Source: Oscheius tipulae (Eukaryota; Nematoda; Chromadorea; Rhabditida; Rhabditidae). From it: DNA of 64,000 nucleotides. A program made the translations under genes and the position numbers. The stretch spans positions 1,674,001 through 1,738,000 of the forward strand of contig JASJZH010000001.1 in the NCBI GenBank assembly GCA_037178975.1, read 5' to 3'. The notes under the pieces were generated by a model. It was not told where the DNA came from. It searched no databases and saw nothing but the letters and a program-made list of their open reading frames with translations. Positions 44,891-57,624 of this stretch are shown here, piece by piece; within the stretch, counting starts at the first letter, position 1, and each line of letters begins with the position of its first letter.

Positions 44891-47741
44891 ATGAGCGTCC
44901 TCTCCAGCGTTTTGAAGACTTCCGTCCGTGGAAAGTACGTTTCCCGCTATACAATCAATGTGAAATCGTGAGTTTCAGGTCCTGGTGGACGAATGTGGAG
45001 ATGGGACCGGCTGACGCGATCCTCGGCGTGACGGAGGCTTTCAAGAAGGACACGAACCCGAACAAAATGAATCTGGGAGTCGGGGCCTACCGTGACGACC
45101 AGGGCAAGCCCTTCATTCTGCCCTCCGTCCGCTCGGCCGAGGAGCAGATCATCTCCTCCAAAATGGACCACGAGTATGCTGGAATTGCCGGTAAATATTT
45201 TCCAATACGTCTCAGTCCTCTCTTTTCTCAGGAATTGGTGATTTTACCAAGAAATCCGCCGCGCTGGCTCTCGGAGACAGCAGCGAGGTCATCAAGTCAG
45301 GAAGGATTACGACCATGCAAAGCATTTCCGGAACTGGAGCCCTGAGGATCGGATCGGAGTTCTTGGCCAAGTATCTGAAGAGCAAGGTCATCTATCAGCC
45401 CACTCCGACCTGGGGAAATCACGTCCCGATCTTCAAGTGAGTTGCCGGAATATGGTTGTGGCAAACCTTGTGCAGCCAAATCGAACTTGCGGCACGTACC
45501 TTTGCTCCCAATACAAATTCGAGCTCGTCTGAACAATACCAGAGCTCGAGCAGTGTCAACGATCTCAGGCATAACCTGGTTGAAAAATCGCAACCATGCA
45601 TCGTTATCGGGCCGGCCCGTTTTTATACAGCATGCACTCAAGCCCGGTCCGACCTCATCACATTTTTCTGAAAAGGGTTAGACGCCGTGTACAAAGAAAA
45701 TTCTACCACTGGCCGGAAGAGACCAGTCTAACAAGAAAAGTTTGTTCATATACCAAAAGAAAACTTTGTTAGGAAAATGGCTTTGTGACTACGGAATCTT
45801 TTATTGCGCCAAACTATCAAAAAGACGCTCAGGTGACGAACGAGAACCACAAAACTCATCTTTGGTGCTGCATCTTCGTCTATATAAGTAGATCCAAAAA
45901 TGAGTTTCTGCGTCATTTCTTTCCAAAGAATATTGGTCGATCTGTCAAAAGTCTTGACTCAAAATCTGTGAAACTGACTAACTTCCTCTCATTCCAGATT
46001 CGTCGGCGTGGACGTGAAGAACTACCGCTACTACGACAAATCGACCTGTGGACTCGACGAGGCTGGAGCGCTCTCTGATATTGCCTCCATCCCCAAAGGA
46101 TCCGCGATTCTGCTTCACGCCTGTGCACACAACCCGACTGGTGTCGATCCTACGGTACTTTTTTTTCAATCTCCTTCAGGAAATCAGTTTCTTTTTTTAG
46201 AAGGAGCAGTGGAAGAAGATCTCGGAGATTTGCAAGAAAAACGAGCTGTTCGTCTTCTTCGACATGGCCTATCAGGGCTTCGCCTCAGGAAATGTCGATA
46301 ATGATGCCTTCGCTCTCAGATATTTCGTCGAGCAGGGCCACAATGTTTGCTTCACGCAGTCCTACGCCAAGAATATGGGTCTTTACGGTTCGTGGCCATT
46401 TTCCTGCTAATTAAAAGACAAAATTCGCAGGAGAACGAGCCGGAGCCTTCTCGATGGTCTGCGCCGACAAGGAGGAGGCCGAACGCGTAGCCTCCCAGAT
46501 CAAGATTCTCATCCGGCCGATGTACTCGAACCCGCCGATCCATGGAGCCCGAATTGTCGACAAAATTCTCAGCGATCCGGCCCTGAAGAAGCAGTGGTAA
46601 GCAGTCTATTTTGCGTTTCGAAAGTTGATGACATGGCCGTCTGTAGACGGTGAGAGAATGGACTTCAGTACTCCTACTTCTACTAACCGATTACCATAGC
46701 GCTCTCAGTTCTGTTCTTTGACTTGTTTCCATTCTGTCTCTGTTAAGCTCATCCTTTCCCCATTCGTTTTGCCCCATCTCTCAATCAGTCTGCCAAGTCG
46801 AGCTTCTGACCAGTCTGCCAACTGTTTATGATGTCTCTGTCAACCGGACATACTGTTCTTCTGCTCCTGTGTCTGTGGCTTTGATGAACCGCGTTTATGT
46901 CAGCCAGACCTCCGCCTTAGTTGTGTTCAGGGATCTGGGCAGCCAGGCCAGATTACTGGAAAAAAAAGACGTCCAACCGTTCAAGCCTGGTCAAACGTGG
47001 CCGACACGAACATTTCGACCAGGTTTGCAATATCTGGTTACACCAACGACACATAATTGTTCCTTTTTCTTACAGAGTTTCTTGCCTTGTCCTGTCCATT
47101 TCCATCACCTCTGAGTCTGGCGCTGCCTTTTCGTGATCTTGCCTTACTTGCCTTGTCCACTTGTTCAAATTATTAGTGTATTGCTAGCATGTCGGTATTT
47201 GTCAAACTGACATCTTGTCTCTGCCCTAATTTGTTCTTCTCTTACGCGCTCAAATTATATCACAAGGCGGTAGTACCTAGTCTCAATAGTTCAATCGCTG
47301 TCCCGTTCCACAACGATAAAGCGATTTGGTGGCCAAAAACTCATGTTAAGAATACCGAAACTGCCCTTTTCATGGCTCGAACGGTCAAGTCTCATTTGTA
47401 AAACTGGATATGATTACTACGCGTAATGTGTTCATTTGTTTTTCCACCAAAACCTAGCCATTTCCAGGCTCGTCGACGTCAAGGGCATGGCCGATCGGAT
47501 CATCTCGATGCGTTCCCAGCTCAAGGACCTGCTGGCCAAAGAGGGCAGCAACAAGGACTGGAGTCACATCACGGACCAGATTGGCATGTTCTGCTACACG
47601 GGTATCTCTCCCCAGCAGGTCGAGCGTCTGACCAAGGACTACTCGATCTATTTGACCAAAGACGGCCGGATCAGCGTGGCTGGAATCAGCTCGAAGAACG
47701 TCGGCTATCTGGCCAATGCCCTGCACAACGTCACCAAGTAA
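44891..47741 (+). CDS. got-2: Aspartate aminotransferase, mitochondrial type
   Basis: Seven exons, roughly 44891-44934, 44980-45190, 45231-45436, 45998-46152, 46202-46387, 46430-46597 and 47468-47741. The N-terminus ([14 protein letters not shown]) could be a mitochondrial presequence. Landmarks: [88 protein letters not shown] and the PLP-lysine site [17 protein letters not shown], then [19 protein letters not shown] and [20 protein letters not shown]. The enzyme interconverts aspartate and 2-oxoglutarate with oxaloacetate and glutamate, for the malate-aspartate shuttle. Similarity is closer to mammalian GOT2 than GOT1. The ATG follows a TTTTCAG acceptor by 16 bases. The last intron (about 870 bp) is rich in CTGTC words. 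Confidence 0.95.
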
Positions 47742-49610
47742 TCTGTAATATTTCACCCTATTTTTAAGACCATTGCCACAGATTGTTTTACATTTTTTCT
47801 ACGTTTTTATGCTGGGGTTTCTTCCTAATTTTCTAGGTCAGTTTAGTACCGGTGTTGTTCATATAAAATATTCCCGCCCAAACTGTAAAAGCGTGAGTAA
47901 TCAGCGGTTTACGAAGCAGTGACGGTATCTATTCTTTTAAATGCGAGCTTAGGGGCCTGGAGCTCGAAATTTACATGGACCTTCAGAGGGGAAAATTGTC
48001 TGGCTGCCTGTATCCGATTGTAGAATCTGAGGGTGACGCGAGAGACCAGTGGTTCGATTCCGCCCGAGGTCTAATTTCTTTGTAAAGTACCATTTTGTAA
48101 TGCTTTTGCGCTGAGGAAGAATACGCAATCAGATTTCGGGGTTTCCGGACTCTAAATTAGGTTACAGCACATCAATAATTTTAGCAAAATAGTTGGTTTA
48201 TTGGTAAGAGGTGTCAAACCAGACGACCGGAGTTCGACCCCTGTGAGTGACAGATCTTTCCAAAATACTGTTTTGAGCAGAAAAAGGAGTGGAAACTGAC
48301 AGTATTACAAAATCCTTAGCTCCAAAGGGTCAATAGTCAACCCTTTTCACAACATTAGCACCATCTTGTGCGCATTTTTCCACGATCTCTATGGATGTTT
48401 CAGTGCAGGGAGAGAGCGCGCGCTCTGGGACCAATTCCAGTCTCTCTCTTGGTGCTCTCTGTCCCAGATCTCTTCCTCCTCATCCTTAGTTCTGTTTTCG
48501 CATGTGACCGTGCCAATTTTTCGAAATTTCAGCAATTGTTTTTGAATGTTTTTTCGGGTAGAGAACTAAGCGATCGATTCCGGCTGCCGGTCATAAGACT
48601 TCTCTCTCTCCCGCTCGCGCGGGAGAGGAAACAAACAACCAGCTTGCGACTAGGAAATTTCGTCTTATTCCCTTCCAATTTCACTCTTTTACCGCCTATA
48701 AATGGGTATTTTGATAGAATTGTCATCAGCAAAAGTATCGCGATGTTTTTGGACAATTTTTGACTCATGACAGTTTTTAAAAAAAAATTTAGCATAGGGC
48801 TGATTCTCTTTATCCGCCTCGCAGAAACCGCTTGCGTTCACAGTCATCGCTTGTGATTCATAGCCGGAAATCGATCTTCTCTGATAGACAAAGCGCTCTT
48901 CCACGATTCACAGTTCCAGTCATTAGCACACCCATTTTACTTCCGCTTTTTGGAGAAAGCGGTGGTTTTCGATGTACAAGCCGTTTTTTTGCGGTTCAGA
49001 GCCTTCTCTCTTCGTTCTGTTCTTGATTGACGGTAAGCAGCAAAAAATTCGTGTTTCGACTTCTTTTCAGGGCTTCAAGTGCCAAATAGATTGCAATATT
49101 GCACAATCACCCACCCTTTCCATGTTTTCCAAGCTCGGACTTCAAATTTCTTCTTTACTCTGTCGCAGCCTCCTCTTTAAGTTTTCTCTGTCGCTTTCGG
49201 AAACGTTCAGGTATTTGACCGCTGTATGCTCAAAACCTTCCACTAAAATCGAGAGCAAATGCTCTCGAATGCATGTCGTTACTCTGGAAATGTGATCCGC
49301 TTCATTTACAGGCTTGTTTTTCCAGCTCAAACTCAAGATTTTCTTGCCACAGGTTCTTTGAAATGGCCAGAAAACAGCTCTGAGTTTTCCTTTACTTTCG
49401 GAAAGAAAAAGATTCGTACTCTTCCAGCACACGTACGCCGCTTTGTTACCCGAGTTCCTTGAAAACTATCAAAGAGCTTTAAGTTTTTCGCACGTCTACC
49501 ACCTTTTCCTCCTTGTAATCTTTGTTTTCAGCAAAAACGCGATCATTTTCATTGTCTTACTGCTCTTTCCCAATCAAAAACCCGTGCAAATCGGTTTTTC
49601 AGATTGTATA
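47742..49610. other. Intergenic region upstream of ariadne
   Basis: Holds a SINE copy (48078-48250) and a tRNA B-box fragment before it. The long 5' side may be 5' UTR/outron. No gene was seen. Confidence 0.5.
48078..48250 (+). repeat. tRNA-derived SINE copy, intergenic
   Basis: The leading module is 48078-48180 (TTTGTAAAGTACCATTTTG, then GGGGTTTCCGGACTCTAAAT). The tRNA-like part is 48190-48250, with A-box-like TTGGTAAGAGG (48201-48211) and B-box AGTTCGACCCC (48231-48241). Another tRNA B-box (GGTTCGATTCC) at 48051-48061 precedes the element, giving a tRNA / module / tRNA order. Confidence 0.8.
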
Positions 49611-52600
49611 ATGGCCGATTTTGATGAAGACTACAGTGACAGCGACATCGTGTCAGACGAGGGAGATGACATGGTAAGAGTCTTTTCAACTTTTTTTTTT
49701 TCGTTGAAGAGGGGTCTGGAAGCTAAGATAGTAACTCCTTAACAAAAGGGGTAATTAGTGTCTGGAAGCGAGAAGCAAAGTTGAACAAATTAGGAATAAA
49801 GTAAAGTTATAAAAGCTAAAAAAAACTTGGTAATAAAAAGCGGGAGTCAATTGGGAGAGATCGCCAGCTAGCGGGATACTGATGGATCGCAATGCTGCTA
49901 TGTCTTCGACCTCGGGGCCCGTCTTGACGAGCGATGAGATGAAGTCCGGCTCCTTGAACTCGACCTGCGAGAATGTCGCACAGATCACAGATTGCGACTC
50001 GAGCTACATCCAACAGGTTGCCCTTTATTCCTTTTCCTACTTTTTTCTTCCCTATCTCTTACCTGTCACTGTCTTGGAAATTGATTCTATTCCTAGTCTG
50101 TTACCCCCTTTTGTCACTAGTTGACCCGGCTACCACTAATTTTGACCTGTTTCCCCAATTCTCTAAGTGCTATCAGTTGTAACCCTTGTTCCTGATTTTG
50201 ATTTTTTTTGGTCGCTAGCTAGAAACACAGGATCAAATGGGGTTTGGCCGGATTTGTGACCACGAAAAGATCTTAGAAGGGACTTCGAAAATAGTACCAC
50301 ACTTGACGCTGCTTCTACGCTAGAATGCTTCAAAGGCTGGGAAGAGTCAACAAACAATGGATTTTGCGTAACGCTTGTCCGAAATGGGAGATGGGCTGTT
50401 TCTTGCTTGTTTCCGCCACAAATAGTGGACTCTGGAAGCTGGGATTAGGTATGAAACTATGATGAAAACGGTCTTGAAGCATATGTTTGGGCGTCTTTCC
50501 CAACCCTTTTCCGCCATCTAACCACGTCCATTTACAGGTAGTCAGCGAGGATGACGGCATCGAGATGGAGGACCAGGCTGAGACATCGACGAACAACGCC
50601 ACAGATCCGGCCTCAAAAGACCGCAAAGTAATGACAGTGGACCAGCTGAACAGCGACATGGAGCAGATGATCGACGAGGTGGCGCGCATCCTTCTGATCT
50701 CCAAAGGCATGTGTCGTATTCTCCTGAACAAGTTCAACTGGAACAAGGAGAGCCTATTGGAGAGGTACTACGAGAATCCGGACACGGAGGCCTTCCTGAA
50801 GCAGTGCCAAGTAATCCCGGAGAATATCGCCCCTCTGCCCAAGGACACCACTGGCGAATGTCCCGTCTGCTGCAACATTGTGCCGCTGGATGGACTGCCC
50901 TGTCATCACTGGGTCTGCACGCGCTGCTGGGAGAGCTACCTCAAGACCAAGGTAGGTGCATTTTCTCTGTCTAGCACTGCAGAAAAAACTTGAGCGCGTG
51001 TCCTTACGTAGTCAGTAACCAGTTATTTTTCCTAAGTAGGCGTTAGAAACTTAGCCAAACTGATTTGATTTTTAAAGTAAGAACATTCAGTTCCTATTAA
51101 TATGAATGAAGCTCTAAAAACACTTGAACTGGGTAAACACATAAAAACTTTGTCTACTGCTTGTTACTTTTCTTTTTCTTCTCAGTTAAAAGTATGCAAA
51201 TTGCATAGGTCTGATATGCTCTCTATCTCTCGCGAATGCTCATTTCCTTCTCACAAAAATGTCACTTGTCACGAAAGCTCGAAGAAGGCATGATCTATCC
51301 TTTGGTTCTTCTTCTAGATCGTGCACGACGGAACGGCCGACATTCAATGCATCACACAGGGCTGTGCTCTGCTCATCGAGGACGAGAAGGTTCTGCAGTA
51401 TATGCGCTCGAAAGAGGTCAAGGAGACCTACCATCGTCTCGTCACAAATAGCTTCGTCGAATCCAATCGCCTCACGAAATGGTGTCCCGGAACCGACTGC
51501 GGCAAAGCTGTCAAGGTATTTTGAAAAAAAAATAATTAAAATTTTTCCCTAAAAATTTAGGTGAAGCAGGCAGAGGATCGGGCCGTTCTGTGTACCTGCG
51601 GCATGAAGTTCTGCTTCCGTTGCGCCCAGGAATGGCATGAGCCGGTGAATTGTCGTTTACTGAAGCTCTGGATCAAGAAGTGCTCGGACGACTCGGAGAC
51701 GAGTAACTGGATTAACGCCAATACGAAGGAATGCCCCAAATGTCATGTGACGATCGAGAAGGACGGCGGCTGTAATCATGTTACCTGTAGGTTTTGACTG
51801 CGGTTTGAAACGAGGGATCTTTCAAAAAACACAAACACGCACAAAAAGTCTGGTCATGGATAATAATCTGCTCTTCTATAGTCATGCCTTGATAAGCAGG
51901 TTCACGTGCCTATTTTAGGGACAAAAACTCAATTTCCTAGCTCAGCAATGTTTAGAAAACAAGGTTGGAACTGATCAAAAACGCTACAGAACTGCTAAAG
52001 GTCAAAAGTATAAATAGTTTTATCTTCTTTCAGGCAAGAACTCTGCTTGCAAGGCCGAATTCTGCTGGATGTGTCTCGGGGCGTGGGAGCCGCACGGCAG
52101 CGCCTGGTACAACTGCAACCGCTTCGACGACACGAATGCTAAGAAGGCTCGCGATGCGCAGGAAAAGTCCCGGGCGGCCCTGCAGCGCTATCTCCACTAC
52201 TACAATCGCTACATCAACCACCAGCAGAGCATGAAGCTCGAGAGCAAGCTCAAGTCGACGGTTAAGACAAAAATGGATGTCATGCAGCAGCATTCCATGT
52301 CCTGGATCGAGGTAGTTTTCTATTTTTGATTGTCTGCATGAGGCCGATTGTAAACACTAGATGCGAGGGATCCGGGTTAAATACCGCTCGAGCTCCAAAC
52401 ATTTTTTTTTGTAAAGTATCATACTGTAGAGTTTTGAGCTGAGTAAGATTATACAATTATTTAAGGGTCCCCGGTCACCAAACAAAGTTACAGCCCTTTA
52501 AAATTATAGGAAATGCAAAATATTTTGGAAAGAAGAAGTCGCGTGAAATGGTCCAAAATAAGAATTTAAGACTTGCAAAATAGAAATGCTTGTATACTAT

Positions 52601-53572
52601 AAAAATTGTAGGTTCAATTTCTGAGCAAGGCTGTGGAAGTGCTGACGGACTGCCGCCGGACGCTGATGTACACCTACGCCTTTGCCTACTATCTGGAGAG
52701 GGACAACCAGGCCTACATCTTCGAGGACAATCAGAAGGATCTGGAAATGGCTACCGAGAAGCTCTCCGAATACCTGGAACGCGACCTCGAGCTGGAGAGC
52801 CTGTCCACGCCGGCGCAGAGAATGACCCTGGTTCGTTTTGCTTTTGTTAGTTATGAATGTGGGAACCTGAAGAACTAGGGTAGAGTTATTGCTGACAATT
52901 AGGGGTAACAGTAACGCGACTAGAATAGGTGTTATGAAACAGGCGGAATGGAGGTAAACTGGTGTTTTTAGAAGCAAAACTGAAGCATTTGATGCATAAG
53001 CAAAAAGGAAATCCCAAGGATTAATGCCGCTACACCGTTAACCGTTTCACAACTTAGCCCCTAAGTTTGTACCTTTCTTGTCGTAGACAATATGTTGTAG
53101 AGTATTTGGATTGTGATTGTGAGCCACAATTTAATTTTTAAACTTTTTAGTGCACACTTAAGGGCTAAGCTTTAGGATTTCGGAATCTCTCTCAACTTGA
53201 GATTGCGAGTCACAATTTGGCCGTTAGCCTAAAATCCCATGGCTATAAATCCCAAAACTGTTGTTAGATGTAAACTGCGTTGATCTTGAAGCCGAAATTA
53301 ATTGTTCCCTTTAAGTAGCGCACAACAAGCGTAAGCTATGTTCTTCACGACGTTATGCGCAAAATGGGAAAGAACCTTGATAGCTGAACAAACTTTTGTA
53401 GAACGTAGGAATGACCCAAATACACCAAAAAAAGACTACCCTTACAAACCCTTCTCATTTGCAGAAGCAGATTGTCCAAGATCTCTACCGCTACGTGGAC
53501 CAGCGCCGAGTGATACTGCTGAAACACTGCCAGGAGGGCTACGACAAGGAGACCTGGACATTCACCATGTGA
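49611..53572 (+). CDS. ari-1: Ariadne-1-type RBR E3 ubiquitin ligase
   Basis: Exons: 49611-49673, 50538-about 50952, 51319-51515, about 51561-51787, 52035-52310, 52611-52830 and 53463-53572. A UBA-like region ([20 protein letters not shown]) precedes RING1 ([20 protein letters not shown]), the IBR ([28 protein letters not shown]) and RING2 ([20 protein letters not shown]), whose cysteine in GGCNH is the catalytic one, and then [18 protein letters not shown]. The C-terminal Ariadne helices end in [17 protein letters not shown]-type ligases are activated by neddylated cullin-RING ligases and add ubiquitin through a cysteine thioester. The start follows TTTTTCAG (trans-splice-like). An alternative first exon is described separately at 49882. 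Confidence 0.96.
49882..50016 (+). CDS. Candidate alternative first exon of ariadne
   Basis: An ATG at 49882 opens 45 codons ([20 protein letters not shown], then …[20 protein letters not shown]) that end exactly at a CAG|GTTGCC donor. Phase 0 would join it to the same ariadne exon (VVSEDDG at 50538) that the main first exon uses. It has GC-rich, coding-like third positions unlike the flanking intron. A TCGCCAG lies 15 bases upstream, and joining it to the main first exon hits a stop, so use as an alternative start is the natural reading. Confidence 0.45.
52340..52500 (+). repeat. tRNA-derived SINE copy, inside ariadne
   Basis: A tRNA B-box-like end (near 52371-52392) is followed by the module at 52409-52500 (TTGTAAAGTATCATACTGT, GTTTTGAGCTGAGTAAGATT, CCAAACAAAGTTACAGCCCT). 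The tRNA part beyond the module is lost in this copy. Confidence 0.75.
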
Positions 53573-54846
53573 AGAGATCCTCCTCTCTCAATAGAAACCG
53601 TCAAAATCAACTCGTTCCCCCTAGTCTCTAGTCGTGAAATCAAAATTGTGTGTAAAATAAGATTTCAATGTATAAAACGACATAATAATCCCCCCCACAC
53701 GAATCTAGTTTTAAAATTGTGTATACCTCTTTCCCTCGGTTCCCCTTTGTACTGGTTCTTGTCATCAACTATATTAGCCCCCTAGAGACTTGTAAAATTG
53801 ACCTTCTCTGCGCTGGTTGTGGCAGCAATAAGCCTCCATATTTTGGTATTTTTCTCCCCCATGTTTTCGTTGCTATTCTGTCAATCTGTTTCTGTCGTTC
53901 ATCTCGTGTAAAAATGGAGTTTGTGGCGTCAAGAGGCGCCGTATTAGAATGAATTTGAAGAATTCTCTAGTGGCAGTGCTTCAGCAGTATCTAGACGTTA
54001 CCGGCGATGTCAGGCTTGAAGTCATTTTTGACAGAATAGGGTAATATGAGAGCTCTTAGAGACTAAATGGAACGAGAGAACAAGCGCCACGCCTGAGAAT
54101 AGAGATTTTTTTTTTGGACGATTAGGATCAAATTGCAGTTTTTTTTTCAAGTCAGATCGTCGAATGTGTCAAAAACAAGGGAGCATGACAGGAAAACGGG
54201 CAAATAAACAATTTTTTGGCAGCCCAACTGGAAAAAAAAGTTCGGGTATACGGTATGCAAACTGCGCTCGCTCAAAGTACTGTAGCGCGGAGATTTGAAC
54301 TCAGTTAAATTCGAGTTTGCAACTGGTCTAAATTGCTTTTTTCATCTGAGACCAGCCATTTTATACCGTAATAAAAGTTTGGAAACACTCGCTCAGTTTG
54401 GAAGACGGGAAATCAATGATAAGCTCAGTGTTTTGCATCCATCAGTCCAAAATCATTTCATATTCAGTATCTTCCACCTCTTTTCTCGTTAATTTGTTTT
54501 TTGCTCTCTTCCATACTGAAATAGGCATCTGATACGCCTACAAACACTAGTTCCACCTCTTTTCGAAAATATAGTAAGGTGGAGCGTGGTTACCGCCACT
54601 CTGTACGATTTTCGCATTTCTTCTTCACCCATTTTTGTGAAAAATAGGTGTTTTATCGATTACAAGTCGTTTATTTCTGTCCTCAAAGCTTCTCTTACTG
54701 TTTTAATTTCTAGCCCTACTGGACCAAATATATCTGCTCAGATATAGCTGGCACATCCCTTTATTCCTCTACTGCTCTCATTTTTTTCATCTTCAATCTT
54801 CTAGTAGCACCTTTTCAGCCCGTCCAGCCAAAACTAGCCAGCAAAT
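53573..54846. other. Intergenic region, ariadne to prp-31
   Basis: AT-rich with T-runs, and a TACTGTAGCGC string at about 54280, which resembles nematode dispersed repeats. No gene was seen. Confidence 0.4.
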
Positions 54847-57468
54847 ATGTCGTTGGCCGAGGAACTGATGGCCGATTTTGAAGATGACGAGGAGGATGAG
54901 CTGGAAGAGGCCATGAACAATGTAATTAACGGTCTTTTGCATATTTTACGGCCAATTTCAGGTGAAAAAGGAGGAAGAGGAGGAAATCGAGGAGGCTGCC
55001 GAGGTTCTTCAGCCGAAGCTCTACTCTTCCGTCTATGATATCGCAAAACTTGGAACCAGTGACAGGTATTTTTGCTCCAAAAACCGAAATTTTGAGGATT
55101 CCAGTTACAAGGAGCTGATCGACCGGCTGAATTTCGAGTTGGAGCGACAGGATGACGTTGTGGTCACGGCTCCTCTCGAAGCCGACCCACAGTACCAGTT
55201 GATCGTCAAACTTTCTCATGTAAGCTATTTCAAGTTGTTTTCTTTCTGCATTCACAGTCCTTCAAAGTTTTAGCAAAATAGTATTTGGTAAGAGGCGCAA
55301 TTACGAACCAGACGACCCGTAGGAGACAAATTTTTTCTACAGGCTAATATATGAAAAAAAAAACATGGGAATGTGTTCCAGCATGATCGTTTCTAAAAAA
55401 AATTTTCCCAAATATGCTGGTACTTCTGTATGTGTACTTCTGTTAAATTCTATCTAATTTTATCTAATTTCAGACCGTGGCCGACATTGACAACGAGCTG
55501 CACGTCATCCACAAATTCGTCCGCGACAAGTACGAGAAACGCTTCCCGGAGCTCGAAACTCTGGTCCCGAACCCACTGGAATACATCGCGGCTGTGAAGT
55601 TGCTCGGCAATGAGATTAACACGAAAGGACAGAACAAGGAGCTCTTGAGCCAAATTTTGGCTCCTTCGACCTGTATTGTCGTCTCCGTGACGGCCTCAAC
55701 GACTCAGGGAAAGTACCTGGAGGCGGATGAGCTCGCAGCCGTGAACGAGGCCTGTGCCCTGGCTGAAACTCTTCATAATGTGAGTTTTTGGCAAAATCGG
55801 GGTGATAATGCAAAAAAAAAAATTTAGCACAGAATAGCCATGCATCGACTTATCGAGCTCCGGATGGCCATGATCGCCCCGAATCTGGTCCATCTGCTCG
55901 GAGCTGCCACAACGGCTCTTCTGGTGTCGCAGGCCGGTGGACTGGCCCCTCTTTCGAGGATGCCAGCTTGTAATATTCAGGTAAGCATCGTGGAGCTTGT
56001 ATCTACCACTGTCAATAACTCCCTGTCATCTTGTAATTCTGTTACTGACTCATCTGTCCGTTTGTCTCTGACCACATGGCAGCTGGTCCTGTCAACCATC
56101 TTTTCCGATTTTATCTTTCTGTCAGTCTGTCAATTTTCGTTCCGACGTTCTTGTTCTGCCAGCATGTTTTTGTCCATGTCAACCGAATATTGTCTACTTC
56201 TGAGGGGAAATTTCATTACCTAGCAGTTTTCCAATTGTCCTTGTTATCCTTTTCTCGGTCTCCTCACTGTCTTTGTCTGTCAAGCTGGCAGTGTAGAGGT
56301 GACCGTGGCATGACCAACCACACATATTTAAAAACCTATTTTGGCGTATCTCGAGATTACATGCAATCCCATTGAAGTGTTGTCCCGTTGAATATCCTTT
56401 TTTCAGGTCCTCGGCCGACAGAAGAAAGCCCTGGCTGGCTTCTCCTCCGGAACGACTAATCCACATACCGGCTTCATCTTCTTTCATCCCCTCGTCCAAA
56501 ATCTCCCTCCTGATCTCAAATTGTACTTACCTTTAGTGCTAAAAATATGACAAAATTTAGGAAAGGAATGAAAATTCTCGCCCACAAGGCGATCATGGCC
56601 GCCAGAGCCGATGCTCTTCATGAGAGACCGAGCGGCGATATGGGTAGGGATCTTCTGGAACAGGTAGAGTGACTGAAAAACATAGGGAGAAAATAAAATT
56701 TTAGGTACAAAAAAAGTACGAGAAGCTGCTCGAGCCGCCGCCGGTAAAGTCGCAAAAGGCTCTGCCGAAGCCGCTGGACAAGGCCAGCAAGAAGAGAGGA
56801 GGCAGGCGAGCGCGGAAAATGAAGGAGCGTCTCGGCATGACGGATCTGCGAAAGAGCGCGAATCGCATGAATTTTGGAGAGCTAGCAGAGGATGTCATGC
56901 AGGAGCATATGGGATTCGATGTCGGACAGGTAAGAGAACCGAAAAAAAAAGTTGAAAAGTCATTTGACAAGGCTTTATATCAGCCTGTCAATTGACTATC
57001 GTGTTCTTATCAACTGCTCACGTCCATACTGCCCTCATTCAGTCTCTGTCAAACGGGATTCGAATTTCAAACTCTATCAAAGCAGTGTCATTCTATTAAC
57101 ATTTCGCCAGTTTCTAAGATGTCGCTCCATGGCATTAAAGAACTCCCATTCCCTCTAAACAATTTTTTCAGGTAAAGACGGGCAACGTGACGGGCGGACG
57201 TATCCGAACCAGCGTCGTCAATCAGAACACGCGTGTCCGAATGTCGCAGAAGATGCAGCGACAGCTCGAAAAGCAGCGTGCCGCGGGCGGAATGACGGCG
57301 ATCAAGAGTCGTGTGGCTGGAACAGCCAGTTCCGTAGCCTTCACCCCGATCCAGGGCCTCGAAATAGTCAATCCGATGGCTCTGGAGCAGCCGAAAGCCC
57401 CCTCGAGTTCGACCTATTTCTCCTCCTCGGCCACCTTCGTCAAAGTCGGTACACCACTCCCGAGATAG
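54847..57468 (+). CDS. prp-31: PRPF31, U4/U6.U5 tri-snRNP protein
   Basis: The N-terminus MSLAEELMADFEDDEEDELE precedes SSVYDIAKLGTSDR, YKELIDRLNFELERQDDVVV, then VADIDNELHVIHKFVRDKY and FPELETLVPNPLEYIAAVKL. The NOP domain follows: VSVTASTTQGKYLEADEL, MIAPNLVHLLGAATTALLVS, AGGLAPLSRMPACNIQ and RQKKALAGFSSGTTNPHTG. The C-terminal landmark is KKRGGRRARKMKERLGMTD, then NRMNFGELAED and TASSVAFTPIQGLEIVNP. PRPF31 binds the U4 snRNA/15.5K complex and bridges U4/U6 to U5, so it is essential for splicing. One intron carries a partial SINE (55255-55330). It is the first gene of a tight head-to-tail cluster: AATAAA at 57522 and an acceptor at 57600. Confidence 0.96.
55255..55330 (+). repeat. Partial tRNA-derived SINE, inside prp-31
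   Basis: The end of the leading module (CAGTCCTTCAAAGTTTTAGC) is followed by TTTGGTAAGAGGCGCA and ACGAACCAGACGACCCG, the tRNA-like part. The leading module is truncated. Confidence 0.65.
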
Positions 57469-57624
57469 CCCCAAAAATCTGTTTATTCTCGTATTGTTAC
57501 AAGTTTTTATCGTGGTCTCTCAATAAACGTGTAAAAAAAGCGCTTTTGAAGTTTGACACGTCTCGACAAGACAAGGTTTTTGGTGAGAAGCTGACTTTAG
57601 CCACACTTCACTCTAGCACCAGCC
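57469..57624 (+). promoter_or_regulatory. Intercistronic region after prp-31, with poly(A) signal and trans-splice acceptor
   Basis: AATAAA lies at 57522-57527, and a CTGACTTTAG acceptor ends at 57600, 25 bases before the next ATG. A spacing of about 75 bases between poly(A) signal and acceptor is what SL2-type nematode operons show. Confidence 0.6.
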
